From: Aquaspirillum sp. LM1
GTDB lineage: Bacteria; Pseudomonadota; Gammaproteobacteria; Burkholderiales; Aquaspirillaceae
Direction: 5' to 3'
Length of the DNA stretch: 64,000 nt
Assembly: GCF_002002905.1 (NCBI RefSeq)
Contig: NZ_CP019509.1
Location: forward strand, 2,328,501 to 2,392,500
Shown: one piece after another, positions 17,176 to 26,127 of the stretch
How the letters are laid out: every line of letters begins with the position of its first letter
How positions within the stretch are numbered: the first letter of the stretch is position 1
Program-made: the position numbers and the translations under genes
The notes under the pieces: model-generated
Seen by the model: only the letters and a program-made list of their open reading frames with translations
The model's database searches: none
Told to the model about the DNA's origin: nothing

Positions 17176-18550
17176 TCGCTGGCTGGCGTATCTGGGGGCC
17201 TGTGAGCAGACCCTGGATGAAGCCGTGCTCTGGCAACCCAAAGGCCGGTTGACCCGTGTTACCGGCATGGTCATGGAAGCCGTTGGCCTGCGTTTGCCGG
17301 TGGGCAGCGCCTGCGTGATTGAAATCGACCCACATCATCGGGTGGAAGCCGAAGTGGTGGGCTTTTCTGGCGATAATCTGTATCTGATGCCGGTGACCAA
17401 TGTGCATGGCCTGGTGCCAGGCACGCCGGTTTCTGCGCTGATTTCCCATCACCCCCCGCAATACGAACACCAGCAGATTCCACTGAATGCCAATGGCCCG
17501 TTTGGCCGTCAGGTGCCGGTAGGGGCCAGCCTGCTTGGACGCATTCTTGATTCGCTGGGACGACCCCTGGATGGCCTGGGTCCGATTCACCCCGATGCCT
17601 ATTACCCGCTGTATGCCCAGCCGATCAATCCGCTGGGACGCACCCCGGTGCGTGATGTGCTGGATGTCGGTGTCAAGGCCATCAATGGCCTGCTGACCGT
17701 GGGACGCGGCCAGCGGCTGGGCCTGTTTGCCGGCTCTGGCGTGGGTAAGAGCGTGCTGCTGGGAATGATGGCCCGGTTCACCAAGGCCGACGTAGTGGTG
17801 GTTGGGCTGATTGGCGAACGGGGCCGTGAAGTCAAGGACTTCATCGAGAACATTCTGAGCGAAGAAGGCCTGGCCCGTTCGGTGGTGGTGGCCGCCCCGG
17901 CTGATTCGCCGCCGCTGATGCGTTTGCATGGCGCGGCTTATGCCACCGCGCTGGCTGAATATTTTCGCGATCAGGGTTTGTCAGTGCTACTGCTGATGGA
18001 CTCAGTCACCCGTTATGCGATGGCACAGCGGGAAATCGCCCTGGCGATTGGCGAACCGCCAGTCACCAAGGGCTACCCGCCGTCAGTATTTGCCAAACTG
18101 CCACAGCTGATTGAGCGGGCGGGCAATGGCGGCAATGGCGGCTCGATTACCGGGTTTTATACCGTGCTATCCGAAGGCGATGACCAGCAAGACCCGATTG
18201 CCGATTCGGCGCGGGCCATTCTGGATGGTCACTTTGTGCTGTCGCGCTTGCTGGCCGAGTCTGGCCACTACCCGGCCATTGACATTGAACAGTCGATCAG
18301 CCGGGTGATGGTGGATATTGTCAGCAAGCAGCAGCTGGAAACCGCACGGAATTTCAAGCAACTGTATTCGCGCTACCAGCGCAACCGCGACCTGATCAAC
18401 GTCGGGGCCTATGTGTCCGGCTCTGACCGCATGCTGGACGAGGCAATCCGTTTGCACCCGACCATGGAAACCTTCCTGATGCAGGCCATGGACGAGTCTT
18501 ACGATCTGGACAACACCCAGTTCCTGCTGGGCAATGTGTTAGTATCCTGA
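17162..18550 (+). CDS. fliI: flagellum-specific ATP synthase FliI
   Basis: A 462-residue FliI, a hexameric ATPase related to F1-beta that unloads export substrates. Walker A is [15 protein letters not shown], Walker B is [20 protein letters not shown], and the signature [14 protein letters not shown] follows. Start ATG lies within the end of fliH, pointing to coupled translation of the FliH-FliI pair. Confidence 0.97.
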   Translation: MSALDRWLAYLGACEQTLDEAVLWQPKGRLTRVTGMVMEAVGLRLPVGSACVIEIDPHHRVEAEVVGFSGDNLYLMPVTNVHGLVPGTPVSALISHHPPQYEHQQIPLNANGPFGRQVPVGASLLGRILDSLGRPLDGLGPIHPDAYYPLYAQPINPLGRTPVRDVLDVGVKAINGLLTVGRGQRLGLFAGSGVGKSVLLGMMARFTKADVVVVGLIGERGREVKDFIENILSEEGLARSVVVAAPADSPPLMRLHGAAYATALAEYFRDQGLSVLLLMDSVTRYAMAQREIALAIGEPPVTKGYPPSVFAKLPQLIERAGNGGNGGSITGFYTVLSEGDDQQDPIADSARAILDGHFVLSRLLAESGHYPAIDIEQSISRVMVDIVSKQQLETARNFKQLYSRYQRNRDLINVGAYVSGSDRMLDEAIRLHPTMETFLMQAMDESYDLDNTQFLLGNVLVS

Positions 18551-18561
18551 GCAGCGTTAAC

Positions 18562-18588
18562 CCATGCCGGCATGGCTTTCCGGCATGG
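18562..18588 (+). terminator. hairpin in the fliI-fliJ gap
   Basis: A 9-bp perfect stem (18562-18570 with 18580-18588), with a smaller stem (CCCGC/GCGGG) near 18627-18641, lies in the only ~110-bp gap in the middle of the fli cluster. There is no U-tract. It may be a partial terminator or an RNA-processing or stabilising structure that lowers expression of fliJ-fliK. Confidence 0.35.
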
Positions 18589-18661
18589 TCAGTGATTCAG
18601 GCAGCACGCTGCCAAACCTTACATCCCGCTATGGCGGGAACCAACGAGTCAGGAAGTTTGC

Positions 18662-19108
18662 ATGGCCGTCAGCAAGTATCAGCTGTTGATTCGCCTGGCC
18701 ACTGAAAAATGTGATGACGCTGCCCAAGTGATGAACTACGCCCGTCAGCGTATGGAAACAGCGCGTCAGCGCCTGCAGCAGCTGGCGCAGTTTCTGGCGG
18801 ATTATCTGCATCGGCGAATTGCTCAGGGCGAACAAGGCATGGCCGCCGGCCAGTGGGTGGATTATCAGAAGTTTATCGAGCGTTTGCAGGAAGCCATTGC
18901 CGTACAGCGCCAGGAAGTGGACAGTAGCCAGAACGCCTATCAGCAGGCAACCGACGCCTGGCAGGCGGCACGAAAAAAACTGAAAGCCCTGGAAAAACTC
19001 CAGGAGCAGGAAGATATGCGAGCCCGTTTGCGCGAAGCCAAACGGGAGCAAAAACAAACGGATGAATTTGCCGCCCGGATTTTCCGGGAATCCAAGTCCA
19101 GAACGTGA
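18662..19108 (+). CDS. fliJ: flagellar export chaperone FliJ
   Basis: A 148-residue, highly charged coiled-coil protein of FliJ size. Helices span nearly the whole length (CDDAAQVMNYARQRMETARQ; KKLKALEKLQEQEDMRARLR). FliJ is the central stalk of the FliH-FliI ATPase complex and recycles chaperones. Assignment rests on size, coiled-coil character and its place between fliI and fliK, as FliJ sequences diverge quickly. Confidence 0.9.
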   Translation: MAVSKYQLLIRLATEKCDDAAQVMNYARQRMETARQRLQQLAQFLADYLHRRIAQGEQGMAAGQWVDYQKFIERLQEAIAVQRQEVDSSQNAYQQATDAWQAARKKLKALEKLQEQEDMRARLREAKREQKQTDEFAARIFRESKSRT

Positions 19109-19168
19109 AAAATCATCTGGAATGCAAATTGCTTGGCTACGCCAAAACCTTCCTCAGGGGCGCTTGCA

Positions 19169-20506
19169 ATGACCATCAAAATTATCTCGAATGCACCCAC
19201 GGCGACGCCGTCCACCTCTTTGTTCAAGCAGCCGGGCAGCGCAAACGCGGGGGCCATCGACCTGTTTTCCAGCCTGCTGGGCGGACAACTGGGCGAACTG
19301 GACACGTTGCTGGGTGACACGCTGAACAAAAGCACCTTGCAAAGCGAAGATGCCGCGCTGTCACCGCTGGCCCGCAAGCTGAAAGCCCTGAAAAACACCC
19401 CTGAAATCACCCAGGAAGCAACAACCCCCACCCCCACCCCGGATACCAATCTGGCCGCCATGCTGAGCGCGGCGGCCCTGCTGCCTTTGCCTGCCCGGAT
19501 TCCCGCCCCGGCGCGCGATCCTGATGCCGTGACCGAAGGATCGGCCCAGCCTGAGCTAGGCGTTTCCACCGATCTGCTGGTGAGTGCCGATGCCGAGCAA
19601 GCCGCCACGTCGCAAACCATCACGTCACCAGCCTTGGTCCAAGTGCCAGGCACCACCACCGTGGCTGCGCCATCCAGTGAAGCCAGCGACACAGAATCTG
19701 CCGCTGCTGCCAACACCAGCGCCGCCTGGGTGGACCCCAAGCTGGCAACCGCACCCGCGCCGGCCACCGGCCAGCAGCCCCCCGCCTTGACCTCATCTGA
19801 GCAAAAACCGCGCGTTGAACTGGCCGTGGCCACCGAATTGCCGTCCAGAACAGCGGCAGAACTTGCCGCCAACGGACAAAAATCTCGCCAGGATGCGGCA
19901 GATTTTACCCAGGCACTCAAGGAAACCGTCGCCGAAGCCACCACCAGTACCGCTCCGCTGGCCAGCGATGGCCGGCAGATTCAAGTGGCCGTGCCCAGCG
20001 CCCAGCGCGGTGTGCCAGCACATGTGATCACCATTCCAACCCCGGTGGGACAGCCGCAGTGGGCCGATGACGTGGGCCAGCAAGTGGTGGTGATGATGAA
20101 CAGCCGGCTGGAAACCGCCCAGCTGCAAGTCACCCCGCCTGATATGGGGCCGGTGGAAATTTCGCTGAAAATGGGTAATGATGGTTCTGCCCAGCTGTCG
20201 TTTGTTTCCGGTGTGGCCGAAACCCGTCAGGCGCTGGAGCAGGGCCTGCCCCGCCTGAGCGCCATGCTGGCTGACAACGGCATTCGCCTGGCGGATGCCC
20301 AGGTGTCGTCTGGCCAGGGACAGAATTCCCGCGATGCATCACAGTTTGCCCAGCAAGGGCAGGCAGGCCAGGGACAGGGTCAACAAGGTGGACAAGCAAA
20401 TGGACGCCCGGCCACCGCCCAAGAGCTGATTGCCGCTGGTTTGCCAGCGGATACGGTGGCGGTGAATATGCCGATTCCGAGTAGCGACGTGAGCATCTAC
20501 GCCTGA
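19169..20506 (+). CDS. fliK: flagellar hook-length control protein FliK
   Basis: A 445-residue FliK. It has a long Ala/Pro/Thr-rich N-terminal region acting as a molecular ruler, followed by the conserved C-terminal hook-length domain (VVMMNSRLETAQLQVTPPDM and GPVEISLKM) that switches FlhB specificity. A Gln/Gly-rich tail (QGQAGQGQGQQGG) follows the domain. The ATG at 19169 was preferred to an upstream TTG because AGGGG lies about 9 nt before it. The gap to fliL is 124 bp. Confidence 0.93.
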   Translation: MTIKIISNAPTATPSTSLFKQPGSANAGAIDLFSSLLGGQLGELDTLLGDTLNKSTLQSEDAALSPLARKLKALKNTPEITQEATTPTPTPDTNLAAMLSAAALLPLPARIPAPARDPDAVTEGSAQPELGVSTDLLVSADAEQAATSQTITSPALVQVPGTTTVAAPSSEASDTESAAAANTSAAWVDPKLATAPAPATGQQPPALTSSEQKPRVELAVATELPSRTAAELAANGQKSRQDAADFTQALKETVAEATTSTAPLASDGRQIQVAVPSAQRGVPAHVITIPTPVGQPQWADDVGQQVVVMMNSRLETAQLQVTPPDMGPVEISLKMGNDGSAQLSFVSGVAETRQALEQGLPRLSAMLADNGIRLADAQVSSGQGQNSRDASQFAQQGQAGQGQGQQGGQANGRPATAQELIAAGLPADTVAVNMPIPSSDVSIYA

Positions 20507-20630
20507 CCACATGCGGACGTCACAGCATTGTGTTAATGTTGGGCAAGAAAAAAATATCCAGCAATTTCTCTGAAAATCTGGAAAAATAACTCGCTGTCTG
20601 TACAGCATCATCAACATCAAGGTCGTAAAC

Positions 20631-21134
20631 ATGGCACAAAGCAAGGCAACTACGGCAGCTCCCAATCAGAAACCGGCTGGCAACAAGCGCACGATGGTGA
20701 TCATCATCTCCGCGCTGGCGGCTGTGCTGATCCTGCTGGCCGGTGCAGTGGGTTATCTGTTTTTGAACAAGCACAACCAGAATGGCGAAGACGGTCCGGC
20801 ACTCGGCGCGCCAGGCACCTTGCCCGTCTTTGAAAAAATGGACGCCTTCGTGATCAACCTCAGCGGCGAGCAGGGTGGCATGCTGCAGGTCGAAATGGAA
20901 ACCGAGCTGTCGGCAGAAAGTTCGCGCGAAATCGTCAAGGCGTATACGCCCAAGATTCGCAGCGCCATCATCATGCTGCTGTCGTCCAAGAGCGCCCAAG
21001 AGTTGTCCAGCGCCGAAGGCAAGGCCAAGCTGCGCAACCAGATTCGTAAAATCATCAATGAAACGATTGGCGCCAGCCCGGATCGTCCGCTGGTGGTCGG
21101 GGTGGTGTTCACCTCGTTTATTGTCCAGCAATAA
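20631..21134 (+). CDS. fliL: flagellar basal body-associated protein FliL
   Basis: A 167-residue FliL with one N-terminal membrane helix (IIISALAAVLILLAGAVGYL) and a periplasmic domain (FEKMDAFVINLSGEQGGMLQ; RPLVVGVVFTSFIVQ). FliL surrounds or supports stator units. It sits 11 nt before fliM, as in other fliLMNOPQR clusters. Confidence 0.95.
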   Translation: MAQSKATTAAPNQKPAGNKRTMVIIISALAAVLILLAGAVGYLFLNKHNQNGEDGPALGAPGTLPVFEKMDAFVINLSGEQGGMLQVEMETELSAESSREIVKAYTPKIRSAIIMLLSSKSAQELSSAEGKAKLRNQIRKIINETIGASPDRPLVVGVVFTSFIVQQ

Positions 21135-21145
21135 AGGCTTAAGGC

Positions 21146-22177
21146 ATGGCTGACGACATTCTCTCCCAGGACGAGGTTGATGCGCTATTGCGAGGTGTCT
21201 CGGGCAGCACCGAGTCCGACGATACCCGCATCTCCCCGGTCCGTCCTTATGATATCGGTCGCCAGGAGCGTATTGTCCGTGGCCGGATGCCGACGCTGGA
21301 AATCATCAACGAGCGTTTTGCCCGTAATCTGCGCATCGGCCTGTTCAACTTCATTCGCCGCAACGCTGAAATTTCTGTCGGCCCGGTGCGGGTGCAAAAG
21401 TACAGTGAATTCATCCGCAATCTGGTGGTGCCCACCAACCTGAATCTGGTTCATGTCAAGCCGCTGCGTGGCACCGGCCTGCTGATTTTTGATCCGGATC
21501 TGGTGTTTCTGGTGGTGGACAATATGTTTGGCAGCGATGGCCGCTATCATGTGCGGGTGGAAGGGCGTGACTTTACCCCAACCGAACAGCGGATCATCCG
21601 TCGCATGCTGGACGTGGTGTTTGCCGAATACCAGAAAGCCTGGGAACCGGTTTATCCGATCGAATTCGTGTTCATGCGCTCGGAAATGAACACCCAGTTT
21701 GCCAACATTGCCACCCCAACCGAAGTGGTGGTGGCAATGACCTTCCGCATCGAACTCGGTGCCGGTGGTGGTGACTTCCATGTGTGCATGCCGTATTCGA
21801 TGGTCGAACCGCTGCGTGACCTGCTGGCCTCGACCATGGCGGCTGACCGTACCGAAGTGGACAATCGCTGGGTGAATCTGCTGTCCAAACAGGTTCAGGT
21901 GGCCGAAGTGGATCTGGTGGCCACGCTGGCCGAAGCCGACATTACCCTGGGGCAGATTCTCAACCTCAAGAAGGGGGATGTGATTTCGGTAGAGATTCCC
22001 GAATCGATCGTGGCTTCGGTATCAGGCATCCCTGTGGCAGAATGCCACTATGGCACGGTCAATAACCAGTATGCGTTGAAAGTCGACCAGATTCTGGCCG
22101 GCGCGCAGGAAATGAGCGAGCTGGTGATCCCGCCACGGGAAATTCAGCTGCAAAAACAATCTCTCAATGGGCAATAA
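21146..22177 (+). CDS. fliM: flagellar motor switch protein FliM
   Basis: A 343-residue FliM of the C ring. The N-terminal CheY-P-binding segment starts DDILSQDEVDALLRGV. The middle domain includes GLFNFIRRNAEISVG and GTGLLIFDPDLVFLVVDNMF. The C-terminal SpoA-like domain resembles FliN. CheY-P binding here switches rotation direction. Confidence 0.97.
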   Translation: MADDILSQDEVDALLRGVSGSTESDDTRISPVRPYDIGRQERIVRGRMPTLEIINERFARNLRIGLFNFIRRNAEISVGPVRVQKYSEFIRNLVVPTNLNLVHVKPLRGTGLLIFDPDLVFLVVDNMFGSDGRYHVRVEGRDFTPTEQRIIRRMLDVVFAEYQKAWEPVYPIEFVFMRSEMNTQFANIATPTEVVVAMTFRIELGAGGGDFHVCMPYSMVEPLRDLLASTMAADRTEVDNRWVNLLSKQVQVAEVDLVATLAEADITLGQILNLKKGDVISVEIPESIVASVSGIPVAECHYGTVNNQYALKVDQILAGAQEMSELVIPPREIQLQKQSLNGQ

Positions 22178-22180
22178 GCA

Positions 22181-22633
22181 ATGACGACTGAAAACTCTGT
22201 CAGCATGGATGACTGGGCTGCTGCCTTGGCCGAGCAAACCTCTGCTACTGATGCCGCAGCGCCTGCTGCAGCGCCAGCGCCGTCTTCGGTGCCGCAGCCG
22301 GCCATCAATCTGTTCCAGGACTTTTCTGGTTCTGCCACGGATCTGGTGGCAACCGGTGATGGCAGCGCACCGCAAAATCTGGACATGATTCTGGATATCC
22401 CGGTCAACATGACAGTGGAGTTGGGTCGCACCAAGATTGCCATCCGCAATCTGCTGCAACTGGCCCAGGGCTCGGTGGTGGAACTGGACGGCTTGGCGGG
22501 CGAACCGATGGATGTGCTGGTGAATGGCTGCCTGATTGCCCAGGGTGAAGTGGTGGTGGTGAATGACAAATTCGGTATTCGCCTGACCGACATCATCACC
22601 CCGTCCGAGCGTCTGCGTCGCCTGCAAAAATAA
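22181..22633 (+). CDS. fliN: flagellar motor switch protein FliN
   Basis: A 150-residue FliN with an Ala/Pro-rich N-terminal extension and a C-terminal SpoA domain (LDMILDIPVNMTVELGRTKI; GQ/GEVVVVNDKFGIRLTDII). It forms the bottom of the C ring with FliM. It begins 3 nt after fliM. Confidence 0.97.
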   Translation: MTTENSVSMDDWAAALAEQTSATDAAAPAAAPAPSSVPQPAINLFQDFSGSATDLVATGDGSAPQNLDMILDIPVNMTVELGRTKIAIRNLLQLAQGSVVELDGLAGEPMDVLVNGCLIAQGEVVVVNDKFGIRLTDIITPSERLRRLQK

Positions 22634-22636
22634 GCC

Positions 22637-23104
22637 GTGTCCATTTTCGCGCGCTGCACCCGTCTTCTTGCGCTGCCCTGCCGGGCAGCGCTTGTTTTTC
22701 CAGGCACCACCCTGGCGGCCACCGCCACGCCCATGGCCAGTGAACTCTCCCCGGTGTCTGGCCTGGTGCAAATGCTGCTGGCCATGGGGCTGGTGCTGGG
22801 GGTCATTTTTGCCCTGGCCTGGCTGATGCGCCGGGTCAACCCGATGGCACTGGCTGGCAGCCAGGCCGCATTACGGGTGATTTCCGGCGTGATGGTGGGC
22901 CAGCGTGAGCGGGTGGTGATTGTCGAAGTGCAGGGCAAATGGCTGGTGCTGGGCGTTGCCGCACAATCCGTTACCCTGCTGCATACCCTGGACCGGCCAG
23001 AAGACCTGCCCGCCTCTCCTTCGGTCACCACTGGCCCGTTTGCTGACAAACTGCGCGCCTTGCTTGAATCGCGTGGCATTTCCCTGCCAAAGAAACCATC
23101 ATGA
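22637..23104 (+). CDS. fliO: flagellar export gate assembly protein FliO
   Basis: A 155-residue FliO with a GTG start, an N-terminal signal-like segment, one membrane helix (MLLAMGLVLGVIFALAWLM) and a small cytoplasmic domain (VGQRERVVIVEVQGKWLVLG). FliO helps assemble the FliP-FliR export-gate core. The stop overlaps the fliP ATG by 4 nt. Confidence 0.93.
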   Translation: MSIFARCTRLLALPCRAALVFPGTTLAATATPMASELSPVSGLVQMLLAMGLVLGVIFALAWLMRRVNPMALAGSQAALRVISGVMVGQRERVVIVEVQGKWLVLGVAAQSVTLLHTLDRPEDLPASPSVTTGPFADKLRALLESRGISLPKKPS

Positions 23105-23910
23105 AGCTGTCTTGTTATATTTCCCGGCTCAACCTGCCTCCTCTGTCCCGCGCCATGTGGGCAGTCCTGGCGGTATCCGGGCTGGGCATGCTGGCTGCCA
23201 GCCTGCTCTGGGCCAACCCGGCCATGGCCGAAGGCCTGCCAATGATGAACAGCAGCCCGGCACCGGGCGGCGGCAACAATTATTCCCTGTCGCTGCAGAT
23301 GCTGCTGTTTCTCACCTCGCTAAGCTTTATCCCCACTGCCTTGCTGATGATGACCTCATTCACCCGCGTGGTGATTGTGCTCTCGCTGCTGCGTCAGGCG
23401 CTGGGCACCATGCAGTCGCCACCCAATCAGGTGATCGTCGGCTTGTCGCTGTTTCTCACCCTGTTCATCATGGGACCGGTGTTTGACAAGGTATATAAAG
23501 AAGCCTGGGTGCCGTTCTCGGAAGACAAGATCAACTTTCTGCAGGCGCTGGACAAGGGCTCGGTGCCGATGAAACAGTTCATGATGCGACAAACCCGGGA
23601 AAAAGACCTGGAGTTCTTTCTGGAAGTCTCGCAAAGCCCCAAACCTCGTGGCCCGGAAGACGTCAGCATCAAAACCCTGGCTCCGGCCTTCATCATCAGT
23701 GAAATGAAAACCGCCTTCCAGATCGGTTTCATGATCTTCATTCCGTTCCTGATCATCGACCTGGTAGTGGCGTCGATTCTGATGGCCATGGGGATGATGA
23801 TGGTGTCACCCGTCACCATTGCCCTGCCATTCAAGCTGATGCTGTTTGTGCTAGTAGATGGCTGGACACTGCTGCTGGGATCGCTGGTGCAAAGTTTCTA
23901 CGTCAGCTAG
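23101..23910 (+). CDS. fliP: flagellar biosynthesis protein FliP
   Basis: A 269-residue FliP with a cleavable-looking signal (WAVLAVSGLGMLAASLLWAN, then PAMAEG). Family motifs are LTSLSFIPTALLMMTSFTRV, PPNQVIVGLSLFLT and MGMMMVSPVTIALPFKLMLF. FliP with FliQ and FliR forms the secretion pore of the flagellar type III apparatus. It starts within the fliO stop. Confidence 0.97.
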   Translation: MKLSCYISRLNLPPLSRAMWAVLAVSGLGMLAASLLWANPAMAEGLPMMNSSPAPGGGNNYSLSLQMLLFLTSLSFIPTALLMMTSFTRVVIVLSLLRQALGTMQSPPNQVIVGLSLFLTLFIMGPVFDKVYKEAWVPFSEDKINFLQALDKGSVPMKQFMMRQTREKDLEFFLEVSQSPKPRGPEDVSIKTLAPAFIISEMKTAFQIGFMIFIPFLIIDLVVASILMAMGMMMVSPVTIALPFKLMLFVLVDGWTLLLGSLVQSFYVS

Positions 23911-23920
23911 GGAGACAGCA

Positions 23921-24190
23921 ATGACCCCGGAATTTGTGATCAATCTGGTTCAAGGTGCCCTGTTCATGCTGATCGTGGTATCTGCCCCGATCATGGGTGT
24001 GGCGCTGCTGGTGGGCTTGCTGGTCAGCGTCTTGCAGGCCGCTACTCAGATCAATGAAATGACCCTTACCTTCATTCCCAAACTGCTGGCGATGTTTGTC
24101 GTGCTTGTGGTGGCTGGGCCGTGGATGGTCAGCACGCTGATGGACTACACCATCCGCCTGTTTACCAGCATCCCCAATGCTGTGGGCTAA
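23921..24190 (+). CDS. fliQ: flagellar biosynthesis protein FliQ
   Basis: An 89-residue, two-helix membrane protein with MLIVVSAPIMGVALLVGLLV and ATQINEMTLTFIPK, the classic FliQ hairpin of the export gate. ATG 23921 follows GGGAGACAGCA at good spacing; a longer in-frame start inside fliP was rejected. Confidence 0.97.
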   Translation: MTPEFVINLVQGALFMLIVVSAPIMGVALLVGLLVSVLQAATQINEMTLTFIPKLLAMFVVLVVAGPWMVSTLMDYTIRLFTSIPNAVG

Positions 24191-24199
24191 AGAACCGTC

Positions 24200-24997
24200 G
24201 TGATTCCCGCCGCCCTGAATCTGTCTGATGCCGAAATCTCCGCCATGCTCAGTGCGTTTTTGTGGCCGTTGTTTCGCATTCTTGGCTTTTTTATCGCCGA
24301 ACCGGTATTCAGCTCGCGCAGCATTCCACGTCAGGCCAAAATCATCATGGGCATTGCACTCACCGTGATGATCGCCCCACTCTTGCCACCGATGCCGGTG
24401 GTACCAGTCATTTCTGGCACCGGCCTGCTCATCATTGTGCATCAGCTGCTGATTGGTCTGGCCATGGGCTATGTGATGCGGCTGATGCTGACCGCAGTGG
24501 AAATGGCCGGCTTTTTTGCCAGCTCGCAAATGGGTTTGGGCTTTGCCATGTTTTTCGACCCGCAGCACTCCGGCCAGGTGCCCACCCTGTCGCGTTTGCT
24601 GTCTTTGCTCACCTTGCTGCTCCTGCTGGCAATGAACGGCCACCATCTGATGCTGTCCACCCTGATCAACAGCTTCAAGGTATTCCCCATCAGCACCGAA
24701 GGCCTGCCGGCCATCAGCTTTCGCCTGCTGGCCGAGTGGGGCCATGAAGTGTTTGCCTTGGGCCTGCTGTTGTCGATGCCGGTGATGGCAGCGATGCTGA
24801 TTGCCAACATAGCCATGGGGGTGATGACCCGTGCCGCCCCACAGTTCAACGTGTTTACCTTTGGTTTTCCACTGACCATCACCATCGGCTTTGTGGTGTT
24901 GTACTTTTCCATGCCCTATTTTATTGAAGCCGTGAAGATGCTCTACGAACACGGCACCAGCCTGATTCTCACCCTGCTCAAGGCACAGCCCAGCTGA
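24200..24997 (+). CDS. fliR: flagellar biosynthesis protein FliR
   Basis: A 265-residue polytopic FliR, the third export-gate subunit. Conserved pieces are FLWPLFRILGFFIAEPVF, GLAMGYVMRLMLTAVEMAGF and MTRAAPQFNVFTFGFPLTI. It uses a GTG start 9 nt after fliQ. It is the last gene of the fli cluster; no flhB follows. Confidence 0.96.
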   Translation: MIPAALNLSDAEISAMLSAFLWPLFRILGFFIAEPVFSSRSIPRQAKIIMGIALTVMIAPLLPPMPVVPVISGTGLLIIVHQLLIGLAMGYVMRLMLTAVEMAGFFASSQMGLGFAMFFDPQHSGQVPTLSRLLSLLTLLLLLAMNGHHLMLSTLINSFKVFPISTEGLPAISFRLLAEWGHEVFALGLLLSMPVMAAMLIANIAMGVMTRAAPQFNVFTFGFPLTITIGFVVLYFSMPYFIEAVKMLYEHGTSLILTLLKAQPS

Positions 24998-25091
24998 GCC
25001 AGACCGGCTCGCAGACGGGTTCTTTTTCCCGCCCGCCCGCCTGCGCCCGGCTGTGATAAAATTAGCTGGTTTCTGATGCTTTTTTCCGGTT

Positions 25092-25126
25092 ACGCAAAAC
25101 ACCCGCATCTGGCGGGTGTTTTGCGT
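25092..25126. terminator. strong terminator after fliR
   Basis: A perfect 15-bp stem (25092-25106 with 25112-25126), with a 5-nt loop and A-rich/U-rich outer arms, ends the flagellar operon and insulates yebC. The symmetry allows termination in both directions. Confidence 0.8.
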
Positions 25127-25157
25127 AAGCGCTATCTGACATTTTATTGAGGTTGCT

Positions 25158-25883
25158 ATGGCTGGACACAGCAAATGGGCCAATATCAAGCATAAAAAAG
25201 CCGCGACGGACGCCAAGCGCGGCAAGATCTTCACCCGGGTGATCAAGGAAATCACCGTCGCTGCCAAAATGGGCGGTGCCGACATCACCTCCAACCCGCG
25301 TCTGCGCCTGGCCGTAGACAAGGGCTTTGACGCCAACATGCCCAAGGACACCATCCAGCGCGCCATCGACCGTGGTGCCGGCAACCTGGAAGGCGTCAAC
25401 TACGAAGAATGCCGCTACGAAGGTTACGGCATTGGTGGCGCAGCGGTGATGGTGGATTGCCTGACCGACAACAAAACCCGCACCGTAGCCGACGTGCGCC
25501 ATGCGTTTTCCAAGTTTGGCGGCAATATGGGCAGTGACGGCTGTGTGGCCTTCCAGTTCAAGCATTGCGGCCAGCTGCTGTTTGCTCCGGGCACCGACGA
25601 AGACGCGTTGATGGAAGCCGCGCTGGAAGCGGGGGCCGACGATGTGCTCAGCCACGACGACGGTTCATTTGAAGTCATCACCCCACCGTATGAGTTTTCT
25701 GACATCCGCGCCACCCTGGAAAAAGCCGGCTTCAAGGCCGAAATGTCCGAAGTGACGATGAAACCGCTCAACGACACCGAATTGAGTGGCGACGATGCCC
25801 TGCGCATGCAAAAACTGCTCGACGCGCTGGAAAGCCTGGATGATGTTCAGGACGTGTTTACCTCAGCAGTGATGGACGAGTAA
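25158..25883 (+). CDS. yebC: YebC/PmpR-family protein
   Basis: A 241-residue YebC-family protein. The N-terminus [20 protein letters not shown] and the motif [20 protein letters not shown] are diagnostic. The family was described as transcription regulators (PmpR), and members also relieve ribosome stalling at proline stretches. It follows GAGG at 5-nt spacing. In many bacteria yebC lies next to ruvC, which is not seen here. It is followed by its own terminator. Confidence 0.96.
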   Translation: MAGHSKWANIKHKKAATDAKRGKIFTRVIKEITVAAKMGGADITSNPRLRLAVDKGFDANMPKDTIQRAIDRGAGNLEGVNYEECRYEGYGIGGAAVMVDCLTDNKTRTVADVRHAFSKFGGNMGSDGCVAFQFKHCGQLLFAPGTDEDALMEAALEAGADDVLSHDDGSFEVITPPYEFSDIRATLEKAGFKAEMSEVTMKPLNDTELSGDDALRMQKLLDALESLDDVQDVFTSAVMDE

Positions 25884-25953
25884 CGAGTAATTTGCTTTTT
25901 TGGATCTGCACACGTCAAGTGTTGCAGACCCCACGCCATCCGGTCGGGACACA

Positions 25954-25988
25954 CGCCGCCGCTCTGCCCGAGCGGCGGCGTTTTGCTT
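25954..25988 (+). terminator. intrinsic terminator after yebC
   Basis: A GC-rich 10-bp perfect stem (25954-25963 with 25971-25980), a 7-nt loop, then TTTTGCTT. Confidence 0.85.
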
Positions 25989-26127
25989 GGGTGGCTGTCC
26001 CTGCGCCAGTGAGTCCCAGATCGGTCCGCCTGCCCCTGGCCGGCCAGCCGGTGTACACTGCGCACATCTGCGCGCCGGACGGTTTAACCGGGCCGCACTG
26101 TTTGCCTGTTTTCGGGAAAGAGCCTTC

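Noticed and set aside
23903-25399. 498-codon minus-strand frame opposite fliQ-fliR
   Set aside because: His/Gln-rich composition of a complement frame; the plus strand encodes recognised FliQ, FliR and YebC.
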